DNA of 64,000 nucleotides from Synechococcus sp. M16.1. GTDB lineage: Bacteria > Cyanobacteriota > Cyanobacteriia > PCC-6307 > Cyanobiaceae. The position numbers were made by a program, and so were the translations under genes. Location of the stretch: assembly GCF_014279895.1 (NCBI RefSeq), contig NZ_CP047954.1, forward strand, positions 1,240,001 to 1,304,000. The letters run 5' to 3'. This document shows positions 50,326 to 60,616 of the stretch, piece after piece (the stretch's first letter is position 1; each line of letters begins with the position of its first letter). The notes under the pieces were generated by a model, which did no database searches, was not told the origin of the DNA, and saw only the letters and a program-made list of their open reading frames with translations.

Positions 50326-52865
50326 CAGACGATGGCACCGGCGAGTTGCGGTGCCGTGTCCACCTGACCTTTATGGCGGACCACCACCTTCTTGTTCTCA
50401 TCGACATCCACTTCGGCGTGGTCGCCGTCCTTGATCCGACCAGACAACACCTCTTCGGCGAGGGAATCCTCGAGAAGACGCATGACAGCCCGACGCAGCG
50501 GACGTGCGCCATAGGCAGGGTTGTAACCCTCCTCCACCAGACGCTCCTTGAAGGCATCGGACACGGTGAGGGTGATGCCCTTCTCGCCCATGCGGCCAAA
50601 GACCTCCTTGAGCATGATCTCGGCGATCTCCTTGACCTCGTCGCGGTTGAGCTGACGGAAGACAATGATTTCGTCGAGACGATTGAGGAATTCAGGCCGG
50701 AAGTACTGCTTGAGCTCCTCATTCACCAGGGAACGGATCCGGGTGTACTGAGACTCCTCAGCGCTCTCACCGGAGAACTCGAAGCCGAGGCCGCCGCCAC
50801 CCTTCTCGATCACCTTCGAACCGATGTTCGAGGTCATGATGATCAGGGTGTTCTTGAAGTCGACCGTGCGGCCCTTGGAATCGGTCAGACGGCCGTCTTC
50901 GAGGAGCTGCAGCAGCAGGTTGAACACGTCGGGGTGTGCCTTTTCGATTTCGTCGAAGAGCACCACGGTGTAAGGCCGACGACGCACCGCTTCGGTGAGC
51001 TGGCCGCCTTCGTTGAAGCCCACATAGCCCGGAGGCGAGCCGATCAGCTTGCTGACCGTGTGGCGCTCCATGAATTCCGACATGTCGAGCCGGATCATCG
51101 CCTCTTCGCTGCCGAAGAAGTAGGTGGCCAGAGCTTTGGTGAGCTCGGTTTTACCCACACCGGTGGGGCCGGAGAAGATGAAGCTGGCGATCGGGCGGTT
51201 GGGGTTCTTCAAACCGACCCGAGCACGGCGGATGGCCTTGGACACCGCCTTGACGGCTTCGTCCTGACCGATCAGGCGCTTGTGGAGGGTTTCCTCCATG
51301 TTGAGCAGCTTGACCGACTCGCTCTCGGTGAGCTTCTGCACCGGAACACCGGTCCAGGAGGCGACGATCTGGGCGATGTCCTCCTCGTTCACCATCGGTG
51401 AGCTGTCCGAAGCAGGCGCTTCTGTTGCAGATGTTTCACCGGATTCGGAGGTTGCGTCAGCCTTGACCTCGTCCTTGTTGGCCTGAAGCAGAGAACGGAT
51501 CTGCTCCCGCAGTTCCACTTCCTTCTCGCGCAGTTCACCGGCTTTGGTGAAGTCCTGATCGCGGACGGCATCTTCCTTTTCCTTCTGGACGGAACGCAGT
51601 TCCTTGTCCACTTCCTTGGCTGCGGGGGGCAGCTTCGAATTGAGCAGACGCACGCGGGAACCGGCTTCATCGATCAGGTCGATGGCCTTGTCGGGCAGGA
51701 AGCGATCCGAGATGTAGCGATCTCCGAGGGTTGCCGCTGCCACAAGGGCGTCGTCGGTGATCTTGAGGCGGTGGTGCTGCTCGTAACGCTCGCGCAAGCC
51801 ACGCAGGATTTCGATGGTGTCGTCGATGGACGGCTCTCCCACATTCACCGGCTGGAAACGGCGCTCCAGGGCGGCGTCCCGTTCGATGTGCTTGCGGTAC
51901 TCATCGAGGGTGGTGGCACCGATGCACTGCAGCTCACCGCGGGCGAGGGCCGGCTTGAGGATGTTGGCGGCGTCGATCGCCCCCTCAGCAGCACCGGCAC
52001 CGATCAGGGTGTGCACCTCGTCGATCACGAGGATCACGTTGCCGGCCGCCTTGATCTCCTCCATGATCTTCTTGAGGCGCTCTTCGAACTCACCTCGGTA
52101 CTTGGTGCCGGCCACCAGCAGACCGATATCCAGGGTCAGGACGCGCTTGTCTTCAAGGATGTCGGGAATGTCGCCCTGCTGAATGCGCTGGGCAAGACCT
52201 TCAGCGATGGCGGTCTTACCGACACCGGGCTCGCCGATCAGAACGGGATTGTTCTTGGTGCGGCGACCCAGGATCTGGATGACGCGATCGATTTCGTTGT
52301 GACGACCCACCACCGGGTCGAGCTTGGCTTCGGTGGCGAGCTGGGTGAGGTTGTTGCCGAACTCGTCGAGGGTGGGGGTTTTGGTGGATCCCTTGGCACC
52401 GCCGCCACCGCCGCCGGCGGAGACTTCAGCGGTTTCACCGAGCATGCGGATCACCTGGGTGCGCACCTTGGCCAGGTCGACGCCAAGGTTCTCCAGCACA
52501 CGGGCAGCGACACCTTCGCCCTCACGGATCAGACCGAGCAGCAGGTGCTCTGTGCCGATGTAGTTGTGACCGAGCTGACGGGCCTCTTCCAGAGACAGCT
52601 CAAGGACGCGCTTGGCGCGGGGTGTGAAGGGGATCTCAACAGCGACAAAGCCGGATCCACGGCCGATGATTTTCTCAACTTCAACCCGGGCATCCTTGAG
52701 GTTCACCCCCATGGACTTGAGCACCTTGGCGGCAACCCCCGTTCCTTCGCCAATCAGGCCGAGGAGGATTTGTTCGGTACCAACAAAGTTGTGACCAAGT
52801 CTGCGGGCCTCTTCCTGGGCCAGCATGATCACCTTGATGGCCTTCTCGGTGAAGCGTTCAAACAT
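50325..52865 (-). CDS. clpC: ATP-dependent Clp protease ATPase, ClpC
   Basis: The 846-residue chaperone unfolds proteins for ClpP. It has two Clp-N repeats (about 1-145), Walker A GEPGVGKT at 211-218, a middle domain with a UVR-like coiled coil (about 420-460), a second Walker [11 protein letters not shown] near 563, and Walker [15 protein letters not shown] and [13 protein letters not shown]. Size is typical for cyanobacterial ClpC. The upstream region carries a 15-base palindrome and short direct repeats (52923-52959) that may regulate it. Confidence 0.97.
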   Translation of the reverse strand: MFERFTEKAIKVIMLAQEEARRLGHNFVGTEQILLGLIGEGTGVAAKVLKSMGVNLKDARVEVEKIIGRGSGFVAVEIPFTPRAKRVLELSLEEARQLGHNYIGTEHLLLGLIREGEGVAARVLENLGVDLAKVRTQVIRMLGETAEVSAGGGGGGAKGSTKTPTLDEFGNNLTQLATEAKLDPVVGRHNEIDRVIQILGRRTKNNPVLIGEPGVGKTAIAEGLAQRIQQGDIPDILEDKRVLTLDIGLLVAGTKYRGEFEERLKKIMEEIKAAGNVILVIDEVHTLIGAGAAEGAIDAANILKPALARGELQCIGATTLDEYRKHIERDAALERRFQPVNVGEPSIDDTIEILRGLRERYEQHHRLKITDDALVAAATLGDRYISDRFLPDKAIDLIDEAGSRVRLLNSKLPPAAKEVDKELRSVQKEKEDAVRDQDFTKAGELREKEVELREQIRSLLQANKDEVKADATSESGETSATEAPASDSSPMVNEEDIAQIVASWTGVPVQKLTESESVKLLNMEETLHKRLIGQDEAVKAVSKAIRRARVGLKNPNRPIASFIFSGPTGVGKTELTKALATYFFGSEEAMIRLDMSEFMERHTVSKLIGSPPGYVGFNEGGQLTEAVRRRPYTVVLFDEIEKAHPDVFNLLLQLLEDGRLTDSKGRTVDFKNTLIIMTSNIGSKVIEKGGGGLGFEFSGESAEESQYTRIRSLVNEELKQYFRPEFLNRLDEIIVFRQLNRDEVKEIAEIMLKEVFGRMGEKGITLTVSDAFKERLVEEGYNPAYGARPLRRAVMRLLEDSLAEEVLSGRIKDGDHAEVDVDENKKVVVRHKGQVDTAPQLAGAIV

Positions 52866-52922
52866 CGCTGGGCCAATGCAGTGATGTGACCAAGCTATCA
52901 GGGTTGAGGGACTGCTGCGAGT

Positions 52923-52959
52923 GTTCGGTTTGTTCGGTCACTTTCCAGTCTGAGACTGG
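52923..52959. promoter_or_regulatory. palindrome and direct repeats upstream of clpC
   Basis: GTTCGGT occurs twice with a 9-base period (52923 and 52932), followed by the perfect 7-1-7 palindrome CCAGTCTGAGACTGG (52945-52959). They are 58-94 bases upstream of the clpC start. No known site is matched (not LexA, Zur, CIRCE). Confidence 0.4.
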
Positions 52960-53041
52960 CCTGAAGCGCACAAAAAATAACAATGAATCCCACAAGATTC
53001 ACCGCTTTTTTTGTCTCCCAGGGACGGGAAACCGAACAACT

Positions 53042-53557
53042 TCAAGCCGCCGACGTGGGCGACGGCGCTGACGGGATGCGACACCACTGAATGAGGGCGT
53101 CGCGACCATCGGAGTAGTACCCGGAACGGGTGCCTGCGGTGCGGAAACCGGCTTTGGCGTAAAGCGCCAGAGCGGCAACGTTGTCGCTGGCCACCTCGAG
53201 GGTGGCGTGCACGGCACCGTGCTGTCGTGCCCGTTGCAACAGTGCTTTCAAAAGCACACCTCCATGGCCGCTGCGACGCCTGTCGGGATCCACAGCCACC
53301 GCCGTGATGTGCAGTTCATCGGCCACCATCCAGCCGCAAGCCACCCCCAATAGGGCTTCGGGCTGCACAAGACCGATGCAGAGGCGCCGGGGGTCGTCCA
53401 GCTCACGCCGCCATTGTTCTGCAGTCCAGAGGCCGTTGAGAGCCCGTTGATCCAGTGCCAGACAGGCTTGCTGCCAGGACGGGTCAAGGCGCAGGATCTG
53501 CGCAGTCGGTTCGCCCCCTGCAGGGTCGATTCCTAGATTGCCCTTCGACGCCGCCAC
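53042..53557 (-). CDS. rimI: ribosomal-protein-alanine N-acetyltransferase-like GNAT
   Basis: The 171-residue GNAT protein has the acetyl-CoA loop DPDRRRSGHGGVLLKALL, then HATLEVASDNVAALALYAKAGF and the YYSDGRDALI end typical of RimI, which acetylates the N-terminal Ala of ribosomal protein S18. The frame is open up to 53791 but similarity begins near LDPSWQQACLALDQRALNG, so GTG 53557 or a later start is likely. With GTG 53557, it is 3 bases from the divergent lysA start, which suggests one of the two starts is too long. Confidence 0.87.
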   Translation of the reverse strand: MAASKGNLGIDPAGGEPTAQILRLDPSWQQACLALDQRALNGLWTAEQWRRELDDPRRLCIGLVQPEALLGVACGWMVADELHITAVAVDPDRRRSGHGGVLLKALLQRARQHGAVHATLEVASDNVAALALYAKAGFRTAGTRSGYYSDGRDALIQWCRIPSAPSPTSAA

Positions 53558-53560
53558 TCC

Positions 53561-54940
53561 GTGACCCAAACCATCACCAGTCAACGGCCCTTCGAGGCCA
53601 ACCGGGATGCGGAGAGCCCCAATCGCAACCTGACCCCGATCACCACAGAACTCGACGACACCGACCGTCTTGTTGTGGGCGGGTGTCGTCTTAGCGATCT
53701 GGCCGAGCGTTACGGCACACCGTTGTATGTGCTGGATGAAGCCACCGTTCGGGCCACGTGCCGGGCCTACCGCCAGGCCCTGGAAAAGCATTACGCCGGG
53801 CCATCCCTGCCGATCTACGCCTCCAAGGCCAACAGCTCTCTGGTGATGAGCAGCCTGGCGGCCTCCGAGGGGCTGGGTCTGGATGCGGTGTCAGCCGGTG
53901 AACTGCTGACCGCACTGCGCGGTGGGATGCCCGGAGAGCGGATGGTGCTGCACGGCAACAACAAATCCGACGAGGAGCTGCTGCTCGCGTACGCCAACAA
54001 GGTGACGATCGTTGTGGACAACCAGCACGATCTCGATCGCCTCGCCGAACTGGTGCCCGCTGGAGCCGAACCGGCTCGCCTGATGCTGCGCTTCACCCCA
54101 GGCATCGAGTGCCACACGCACGAATACATCCGCACCGGTCACCTGGACAGCAAGTTCGGCTTCGATCCCGACCAGGTGGAGTCCGTGCTGCGCAGCCTGG
54201 TGGGACAGCCCTGGGCCCAACTCACCGGGCTGCACGCCCACATCGGATCCCAGATTTTTGAACTCGAGCCCCACCGGGATCTGGCGGCGGTGATGGCCGA
54301 CAAGCTGAAACTGGCCCGTGACCTGGGCCATCCCGTGAGCGACCTCAACGTGGGCGGCGGCCTGGGAATTCGCTACGTGGAGTCGGACGACCCCCCGAGC
54401 ATTGAGCAGTGGATCCAGGTGGTAGCCGAAGCCGTCACCACCGCTTGCCAGGAACGGGGCCTCGAGCTGCCACGGTTGATGTGCGAACCGGGCCGTTCCC
54501 TGGTGGCGACCGCCGGCGTGACCCTGTACTCGGTGGGCTCGCGCAAAACGATCCCGAACGTGCGCACCTACGTGGCCATCGACGGTGGCATGAGCGACAA
54601 CCCTCGCCCGATCACTTACCAGTCGCTCTACACCTGCTGCCTGGCCGATCGCCCCCTGGCCAAGCCAGACGAAAGCGTGAACCTGGTGGGCAAGCACTGC
54701 GAATCCGGCGATGTGCTGCTGAAGGACCTGCCCCTGCCCACCACCGAGAGCGGTGACATCGTCACCGTGTTTGCCACCGGTGCCTACAACGCCTCGATGA
54801 GTTCGAACTACAACCGGATCCCGAGGCCCGCTGCCGTTCTGGTGCACGACGGGGCAGCTGAACTGGTGCAGAAGCGGGAGCAGCCGGATGACCTGCTGCG
54901 CTACGACGTTTTGCCAGAACGATTCAACGCGTTACGTTGA
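53561..54940 (+). CDS. lysA: diaminopimelate decarboxylase
   Basis: The 459-residue PLP enzyme converts meso-DAP to lysine. It has the PLP-binding Lys in LPIYASKANSSLV, the GLHAHIGSQIFE segment, NVGGGLGIRY glycine loop, EPGRSLVATAG and the C-terminal FATGAYNASMSSNYNR active site. The start GTG 53561 is nearly back to back with rimI; the first ~35 residues are poorly conserved and the true start could be internal. It is followed by cdaA after 22 bases. Confidence 0.95.
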   Translation: MTQTITSQRPFEANRDAESPNRNLTPITTELDDTDRLVVGGCRLSDLAERYGTPLYVLDEATVRATCRAYRQALEKHYAGPSLPIYASKANSSLVMSSLAASEGLGLDAVSAGELLTALRGGMPGERMVLHGNNKSDEELLLAYANKVTIVVDNQHDLDRLAELVPAGAEPARLMLRFTPGIECHTHEYIRTGHLDSKFGFDPDQVESVLRSLVGQPWAQLTGLHAHIGSQIFELEPHRDLAAVMADKLKLARDLGHPVSDLNVGGGLGIRYVESDDPPSIEQWIQVVAEAVTTACQERGLELPRLMCEPGRSLVATAGVTLYSVGSRKTIPNVRTYVAIDGGMSDNPRPITYQSLYTCCLADRPLAKPDESVNLVGKHCESGDVLLKDLPLPTTESGDIVTVFATGAYNASMSSNYNRIPRPAAVLVHDGAAELVQKREQPDDLLRYDVLPERFNALR

Positions 54941-54962
54941 CAGCAGTGATGAGAAGGGCGGA

Positions 54963-55793
54963 GTGAACGTGTTGGCGGTGGTGGATCCGCGCCTTGTGCT
55001 CGACGTTCTCTTTGCCTCTTCCATCGGCTTTCTGCTTTTTTCCCGCGTCAACGAGCAGCGCACCCTCTGGCTGCTCCGGGGATGGTTGTTTCTGGTGGCG
55101 ATGGCCTGGTTCGTCCAGCGCTTCGCCAACCTGCCCCTCACCACAAAGCTGGTGGACGCGCTCGTCATGGCCTGTTCGCTCTCCCTGGCCATCCTTTGGC
55201 AAGGGGAGCTGCGGCGTCTGATGGAACTACTGGGCACCGGCCGTCTGGCCGTGTTGCTGGGCAATCCCCAGAAAGAGTTCAGCGCTTCGGCAGGCACCGT
55301 CAGCCAGATCACCGAGGCGGCGGGCCGGCTGTCGCAGTTGCGGCGTGGGGCCCTGATTGTGGTGGACCTGGGCAGCGACCTGAGGCCTGAGGACTTTCTC
55401 AATCCCGGCATCCCCATTGGTGCGGTGCTGAGTCGCGAGCTGATGCTCAACCTGTTCGCCGCCGACACCCCCCTCCACGACGGTGCCGTGCTGGTGCGGG
55501 GCAATCGCATCGAATCGGCGGGAGTGATTCTTCCCCTGTCAAGGGACAGCGTGAGCCGTTTCGGCACCCGCCATCTGGCGGCCCTCGGGATCACGGAACG
55601 CTTCGATCGCTGCATCTGCATCGTTGTGTCGGAAGAAACAGGCACGCTGTCTCTGGCGAACCAGGGCAAGCTGGAACGACCGATCACCAGTTCACGCCTC
55701 CAGGAACTGCTCAGGGAGCTGTTCAGCACCGCCGAATCGATGCCGCCAGCACGGCGTACGGTGGGTAGCGCTCCGTCCGAATCGCTGTCTTGA
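54963..55793 (+). CDS. cdaA: diadenylate cyclase (c-di-AMP synthase), CdaA type
   Basis: Three N-terminal transmembrane helices (about 5-85) precede a DAC domain with [17 protein letters not shown] (DGA motif) and [13 protein letters not shown] (RHR-type motif), which make c-di-AMP from two ATP. In cyanobacteria this nucleotide affects osmotic and day-night responses. GTG 54963 is the likely start; the earlier frame overlaps lysA. Its stop overlaps the uppS start, indicating a lysA-cdaA-uppS-bioB operon. Confidence 0.93.
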   Translation: MNVLAVVDPRLVLDVLFASSIGFLLFSRVNEQRTLWLLRGWLFLVAMAWFVQRFANLPLTTKLVDALVMACSLSLAILWQGELRRLMELLGTGRLAVLLGNPQKEFSASAGTVSQITEAAGRLSQLRRGALIVVDLGSDLRPEDFLNPGIPIGAVLSRELMLNLFAADTPLHDGAVLVRGNRIESAGVILPLSRDSVSRFGTRHLAALGITERFDRCICIVVSEETGTLSLANQGKLERPITSSRLQELLRELFSTAESMPPARRTVGSAPSESLS

Positions 55794-56572
55794 GCCGCCC
55801 TCCGGCCACCAGCACTGACACGGCCGATCGTTCGCTTCTGCCTGCGGACCTCGACCCGGGTCGGCTCCCGCAACACGTGGCCCTGATCATGGATGGCAAT
55901 GGTCGCTGGGCGAAATCCCGCGGTTTGCCCCGCGTGATGGGGCATCGGGCTGGGGTTGAAGCGCTGAAAGCCACTCTGCGACTGTGCAGCGACTGGGGAA
56001 TCCAAGCCCTCACGGCCTACGCCTTCTCCACAGAGAACTGGTCGCGCCCAGGGGAGGAAGTGAACTTCCTGATGACCCTGTTCGAACGGGTGCTGCAGGC
56101 CGAACTGCAGGCGCTCGAGGCCGAACAGGTGCGGATTCGCTTTCTCGGCGATCTGAAGGCCCTGCCCCAGAAACTGCAGGAGCTGATTGCCGATGCCACG
56201 GCCCGGACGGCGGGAAACAACGGCATTCACTTCAACGTGTGTACCAACTACGGCGGCCGACGGGAGCTGGTGCACGCCGCTCAGCGTCTGGCCCAACGCG
56301 CTGCTGCCGGGGAGCTGGACCCCGACAGCATCGACGAGAACAGCATCGCCGCCGAACTGTTCACGGCTGGCGAACAGGATCCCGATCTATTGATCCGCAC
56401 CAGCGGCGAATACCGGATCAGCAATTTCCTGCTCTGGCAACTGGCCTACGCCGAGATTCACGTCACCGATGTGCTCTGGCCTGACTTCAATGCCGATGCA
56501 CTGAAAGCCGCCCTGCTCGATTTCCAACGTCGCCACCGCCGCTTCGGCGGTCTTGATCCGATCCGCCCATGA
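55790..56572 (+). CDS. uppS: isoprenyl transferase (undecaprenyl pyrophosphate synthase)
   Basis: The 260-residue cis-prenyltransferase makes the C55 lipid carrier for cell-wall polymers. [16 protein letters not shown] with catalytic Asp35, the [12 protein letters not shown] substrate motif, and [19 protein letters not shown] are present. The TTG start 55790 overlaps the cdaA stop (TTGA). It also overlaps bioB by 4 bases. Confidence 0.95.
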   Translation: MSRPPATSTDTADRSLLPADLDPGRLPQHVALIMDGNGRWAKSRGLPRVMGHRAGVEALKATLRLCSDWGIQALTAYAFSTENWSRPGEEVNFLMTLFERVLQAELQALEAEQVRIRFLGDLKALPQKLQELIADATARTAGNNGIHFNVCTNYGGRRELVHAAQRLAQRAAAGELDPDSIDENSIAAELFTAGEQDPDLLIRTSGEYRISNFLLWQLAYAEIHVTDVLWPDFNADALKAALLDFQRRHRRFGGLDPIRP

Positions 56573-57564
56573 CCCTCAGCATCCGCCACGACTGGACCAC
56601 CGAGGAGATCCAGACCCTGCTGGAACTTCCCTTGATGGAGCTGCTCTGGCAGGCCCAAACCGTGCATCGGGAAGCCAACCCGGGCTACCGGGTGCAGCTG
56701 GCCTCGCTGCTGAGCGTGAAAACGGGGGGCTGCGAAGAAGACTGTGCCTACTGCTCTCAGTCGATCCACAACAGCAGTGACGTGACGGCCTTTGAAGCCC
56801 AGATGCAGGTGGAGCCGGTGCTTCAGCGGGCCCGGGCCGCCAAGGAAGCCGGTGCTGACCGCTTCTGCATGGGCTGGGCCTGGCGGGAGATCCGCGATGG
56901 CGCTCCCTTTGAGGCGATGCTCGAGATGGTGCGAGGGGTGCGCGGCATGGGGATGGAAGCCTGCGTGACCGCGGGGATGCTCACCGACCAGCAGGCGGAA
57001 CGGTTGGCAGAAGCCGGCCTCACGGCCTACAACCACAACCTCGACACCAGCCCCGAGCACTACGACCGGATCATCTCCACCCGCACCTATCAGGAGCGAC
57101 TGGAAACCCTGCAAAGGGTGCGCAAGGCCGGCGTCACCCTCTGCTGCGGCGGCATCATCGGCATGGGTGAAACCCTGCGGGACCGCGCCTCCATGCTGCA
57201 GGTGCTGGCCAGCATGAACCCCCATCCCGAAAGCGTTCCGGTGAACGGGCTGGTGGCGGTGGAAGGCACCCCCTTGGAAGAGCAGGCTCCCTTCGAAGCG
57301 CTGGAGCTGGTGCGGATGGTGGCGACGGCAAGGATCCTGATGCCCCATGCCCGGGTGCGGTTGAGCGCCGGCCGTGAATCGATGAGCCGGGAAGCGCAGA
57401 TCCTCTGCCTCCAGGCGGGGGCCGATTCGATCTTCTACGGCGATATTCTGCTCACCACCGGCAACCCGGACGTGGAGGCCGACCGCCAACTGCTCGCCGA
57501 TGCGGGGGTGACCGCCAACTGGCAGGAGGGCGCGGCGGCTCCGGCCAGCTGCTCGCCCCGTTGA
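56569..57564 (+). CDS. bioB: biotin synthase
   Basis: The 331-residue radical-SAM enzyme inserts sulfur into dethiobiotin. The [4Fe-4S] SAM motif is Cys55-x3-Cys59-x2-Cys62 in [13 protein letters not shown]; the [2Fe-2S] ligands are expected in ACVTAGM and [14 protein letters not shown], and YNHNLDT is present. ATGA overlap with uppS places it in the lysA-cdaA-uppS operon. Full length and family are secure. Confidence 0.97.
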   Translation: MTLSIRHDWTTEEIQTLLELPLMELLWQAQTVHREANPGYRVQLASLLSVKTGGCEEDCAYCSQSIHNSSDVTAFEAQMQVEPVLQRARAAKEAGADRFCMGWAWREIRDGAPFEAMLEMVRGVRGMGMEACVTAGMLTDQQAERLAEAGLTAYNHNLDTSPEHYDRIISTRTYQERLETLQRVRKAGVTLCCGGIIGMGETLRDRASMLQVLASMNPHPESVPVNGLVAVEGTPLEEQAPFEALELVRMVATARILMPHARVRLSAGRESMSREAQILCLQAGADSIFYGDILLTTGNPDVEADRQLLADAGVTANWQEGAAAPASCSPR

Positions 57565-57652
57565 TCAGCTGCACCCATGCAACGATCGCCCCACTGGCAC
57601 ACAGGCTGAGCTGGCGGATGGTCAGACAGGAAACAGCCTTCGATGAGGCGCC

Positions 57653-57751
57653 GTGATTGATCCCGTCGTCATCCCCTCGCTGCTCAGCCTGTTTGTTCTC
57701 TCGGTGATCGTGGAAGCGATCAAGGACGACAAGCAGCGTCACCGCTATTGA
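57653..57751 (+). CDS. possible 32-aa single-helix membrane protein
   Basis: GTG 57653 opens a frame with one hydrophobic helix (PVVIPSLLSLFVLSVIVE) and a charged end (KDDKQRHRY). It has the size and layout of small thylakoid or photosystem subunits such as PsbX or PetL, but I cannot assign it to a family. It is 88 bases past bioB. Confidence 0.5.
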   Translation: MIDPVVIPSLLSLFVLSVIVEAIKDDKQRHRY

Positions 57752-57873
57752 GATCGGGCCCGACAGGTTCTGCGCGAACCATCCCGACTGTCACCAACCG
57801 GAAACACTGCACAAAACACTCATTGTGGGTGGCATCCCGCTTGAGCTACACCGTGCTGGTCTGTGGCTCAGCC

Positions 57874-57999
57874 ATGAAGATCGACAGCGCCAACGCTCAA
57901 CCGATGGGAAGCCTGATCTTTGAAGGAGGGCACAAGCCCTTCCATGCCCTGGCCTGTCCCCTGAAGCCGGCTTCGGTGCGGATCAGCAGGAAAGCCTGA
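57874..57999 (+). CDS. 41-aa conserved small protein, paralogue of 2990-3124
   Basis: Starts MKIDSANAQPMGSLI and shares the GSLI-x-EG-x-H/K-PFHALAC core and basic end with the 44-aa product at 2990-3124. ATG 57874 matches the start of the paralogue. No CCCC-N4-GGGG box is evident here, which argues that the two copies are regulated differently. Cys28 is preceded by His24 in FHALAC. No known family. Confidence 0.7.
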   Translation: MKIDSANAQPMGSLIFEGGHKPFHALACPLKPASVRISRKA

Positions 58000-58065
58000 C
58001 AACCAACAACGCGGTGGCACGCCCCGGCCTGATGCAGGCTGGAGGACTGTTGAACCCGTAACAGC

Positions 58066-59064
58066 GTGGATCCAAGCAACCTGGAGCCTGTGCTGGCCAA
58101 GGACAGCCGACTCCTGGTGGCTGCGTTCTATGCCTTCACGCCGCTGGATGAGGAGCGTCGGGAGGCATTGCTGACCAGCTTGCCGAGCCTGGCTCGCGAA
58201 GGCAGCGTGCTCGGATCTGTGTTGGTGGCCCATGAAGGGGTGAACGGCACGATCAGCGGACCAGAGCACGGCGTTGACGCGCTGCTGGATCACCTGCGTG
58301 CCTCGTTGGATCTGGGCGACGACCACTACGCACGGCTCGAGGTGAAGCGCAGCTGGGCCGAACAACCGGTGTTCCGCCGTTTCAAGGCCCGCCGCAAAAA
58401 GGAAATCGTGACCATCGGCGTGGCCAGCGTGGATCCCAGCGCCAGCGTGGGCACCTATGTGGAACCCGAACACTGGAATGCCCTGGTGGATGATCCCGAC
58501 ACCCTGGTGATCGACACCCGCAACAGCTACGAAACGGCGATCGGCAGCTTCGAGGGGGCCATCGACCCCAGCACCGAGAGCTTCCGCGACTTCCCGCACT
58601 GGGCAGAGTCCACGCTGCGGCCCCTGATCGAAGAGCAGGGCAGCAAGCGCATCGCCATGTTCTGCACCGGCGGGATTCGCTGCGAAAAAGCCAGCAGCTA
58701 CCTGCAGCAACGGGGTTTCGGGGAGGTGCACCACCTGCGGGGCGGCATCCTCAAGTACCTCGAGCAGGTGCCGGAAGCCGAGAGCCGCTGGCAAGGGGAG
58801 TGCTTTGTTTTTGATCAACGGGTGGCGTTGAACCACCGGCTGGAACCTGGAGAGCACAGCCTTTGCCACGCCTGCGGCCTGCCGGTGTCAGCCCAGCAAC
58901 GCGAACTGCCGAGCTACATCAAGGGGGTGCAGTGCGTGCACTGCGTGGATCGCTTCAGCGATGCCGACCGGGAACGCTTCGCCATGCGGCAACTCCAAAT
59001 CGATCAAAGCCAGATTGATCAACCCCAGATCGACCAACACAACATCGACCAGCAGCAGGCCTGA
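58066..59064 (+). CDS. trhO: tRNA uridine(34) hydroxylase, rhodanese-domain type
   Basis: The 332-residue enzyme hydroxylates U34 of tRNAs (ho5U). A rhodanese domain (about 130-235, TLVIDTRNSYETAIGSFEGA) carries the active Cys in MFCTGGIRCEKAS; the CHACGLP and VQCVHCVDRF Cys pairs near the C-terminus probably bind zinc. The end has a repeat IDQ (QIDQS, QIDQP, QIDQH, NIDQQ) absent from typical relatives. Start GTG 58066. Confidence 0.94.
   Translation: MDPSNLEPVLAKDSRLLVAAFYAFTPLDEERREALLTSLPSLAREGSVLGSVLVAHEGVNGTISGPEHGVDALLDHLRASLDLGDDHYARLEVKRSWAEQPVFRRFKARRKKEIVTIGVASVDPSASVGTYVEPEHWNALVDDPDTLVIDTRNSYETAIGSFEGAIDPSTESFRDFPHWAESTLRPLIEEQGSKRIAMFCTGGIRCEKASSYLQQRGFGEVHHLRGGILKYLEQVPEAESRWQGECFVFDQRVALNHRLEPGEHSLCHACGLPVSAQQRELPSYIKGVQCVHCVDRFSDADRERFAMRQLQIDQSQIDQPQIDQHNIDQQQA
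58996..59055. repeat. 15-base tandem repeat at the 3' end of trhO
   Basis: Four imperfect 15-base units encode QIDQS, QIDQP, QIDQH and NIDQQ. The units differ at third positions, which suggests an old expansion rather than a recent one. Confidence 0.85.
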
Positions 59065-59112
59065 GCAGTCAGTCCGCATCGGACAATCGCTGCCAGGGAC
59101 CACCCTGATGCC

Positions 59113-60084
59113 GTGCTGCCGATCCTCTACAGCTTTCGACGCTGCCCCTACGCCATGCGCGCCCGCTGGGCTCTGCTCGAAGCAGGACTGTTGGTTCAGT
59201 GGCGGGAGATCGCACTGAAGGCCAAGCCGGCGGAGATGTTGGCGGTCTCCCCCAAGGGCACCGTGCCCGTGTTGGTGTTGCCGGACGGCAGCGTGATCGA
59301 AGAAAGCCTGGCGGTGATGCACTGGGCCCTGGATCAAGCAGACCCTCGCGAGCTGCACAACGCCGGCGATGCCTCAGCGCTGATCGAGCAGAACGACGGC
59401 GCGTTCAAACATCATCTCGACCGCTTCAAATACACCGACCGCTACCCCGGCACCAACAAAGACGAGCAACGGGCCGCCGGGCTGGCCATCCTTCAGGACT
59501 GGAACCAGAGGATCGCTGATCAGGGCTGGCTGCTGGGCGAGCGCTGCTCACTGGCGGATGTCGCCCTCTGGCCGTTCGTGCGGCAGTGGCGCATCGCCGA
59601 TCCCGAGGGATTCGACAACGACAACAGCCTGGAAGCTCTTCGCCACTGGCTCCAGCGCTTCCTCGAGGATCCCCGCTTTGAGCGGCTGATGCAGCGGGCC
59701 GACCCCTGGAATGCCGGGGGGCAACAACACCACTTCCCCGCCGATGCTGTGCCGGTGCCCTTGGATCAGCCTCTGTTTCACCTGACCCTCAAGGCCGACT
59801 GGCAGGGCGCCCAGGCCAACGGCAGCTACCGCATCTCCACCCGGGGAATGAGCTTGGAGCAGGTGGGCTTCATCCACTGCTCCTGGCAGGAGCAGGTGCA
59901 GGCCACCTTTGAGCGGTTCTACGCCGACGCCGGCGAGGTGCTGCTGCTGGAGATTGATCCCGCCGCCGTGAACGCTCCCCTGCGGGCCGATGCCATCCCC
60001 AGCGGCGAGCTGTTCCCCCATCTCTACGGGCCGCTGCCTTTGAAGGCTGTGCGCTCGGTTGGCACCATGCAGGCGGCAGCATGA
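59113..60084 (+). CDS. glutathione S-transferase fused to DUF952
   Basis: Residues about 1-200 are a GST: LYSFRRCPYAMRARWALLEAG (active Cys), then KGTVPVLVLPDGSVIEESLA. From about 225 the protein continues as a DUF952 domain (PLFHLTLKADWQGAQANGSY, VGFIHCSWQEQVQATFERF), a separate beta-rich fold of unknown function. The fusion is notable; in many bacteria the two are separate genes. Start GTG 59113 follows trhO by 48 bases. Confidence 0.85.
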   Translation: MLPILYSFRRCPYAMRARWALLEAGLLVQWREIALKAKPAEMLAVSPKGTVPVLVLPDGSVIEESLAVMHWALDQADPRELHNAGDASALIEQNDGAFKHHLDRFKYTDRYPGTNKDEQRAAGLAILQDWNQRIADQGWLLGERCSLADVALWPFVRQWRIADPEGFDNDNSLEALRHWLQRFLEDPRFERLMQRADPWNAGGQQHHFPADAVPVPLDQPLFHLTLKADWQGAQANGSYRISTRGMSLEQVGFIHCSWQEQVQATFERFYADAGEVLLLEIDPAAVNAPLRADAIPSGELFPHLYGPLPLKAVRSVGTMQAAA

Positions 60085-60094
60085 CCGGACGACC

Positions 60095-60616
60095 ATGACC
60101 GTGGCCAGATCCCGATCGATGCTTGAGCAACTGGAAGCCGAAGCCCGTGATCGGGGACTGCTGCTGAGGTTGCAGGTGGGCCGCCCCCTGGGGCTGTGGA
60201 GCCTGCGGCTGGTGGTGGCCCAGCAAGCCTCCAGCGGCAGCCTGCTGCTGCTGGGGGAAATGAAGGGATGGGCTTATTCCGCCGCCACTGGCCTGCAGCT
60301 CGACACGATGCGGGTGATGCCAAAGGCGCCTACCGGCGTGGGTGATCTGATCTGGGCGGCCACCATGGCCTGGGCCCAGGAGGCCACCCCCTGCTCACGG
60401 GCCCGGTTGCTGGCCATCCGCGACGACGAGCAGCAGCACCGCCGGCTGGTGCGCTACTTCCGCCAACGCGGCTTCAGCAAAACTCGCGATGTGGAAGCGG
60501 CGCTCTGGGATCTGCCCCTGCGCATGGTCTGGGGCGGCGCCGGGGCCCTGATGAGTGGTGATGTGGCCACCGTGCTGGAGCGCAGTCGGCGGGGCTGGCG
60601 TCAGTCGGCGGCGTGA
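60095..60616 (+). CDS. 173-aa protein with GNAT-like C-terminal part
   Basis: The start is ATG 60095 (a frame from 60059 overlaps the previous gene). The protein alternates helices and strands, with [20 protein letters not shown] and [20 protein letters not shown] resembling the C-terminal motif of GNAT acetyltransferases ([11 protein letters not shown]). The acetyl-CoA loop is not evident, so activity is uncertain. Its end overlaps lipA on the other strand by 16 bases. Confidence 0.75.
   Translation: MTVARSRSMLEQLEAEARDRGLLLRLQVGRPLGLWSLRLVVAQQASSGSLLLLGEMKGWAYSAATGLQLDTMRVMPKAPTGVGDLIWAATMAWAQEATPCSRARLLAIRDDEQQHRRLVRYFRQRGFSKTRDVEAALWDLPLRMVWGGAGALMSGDVATVLERSRRGWRQSAA

Noticed and set aside
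53558-53791. Long N-terminal extension of RimI
   Set aside because: It lies inside lysA on the opposite strand and has no similarity to acetyltransferases.
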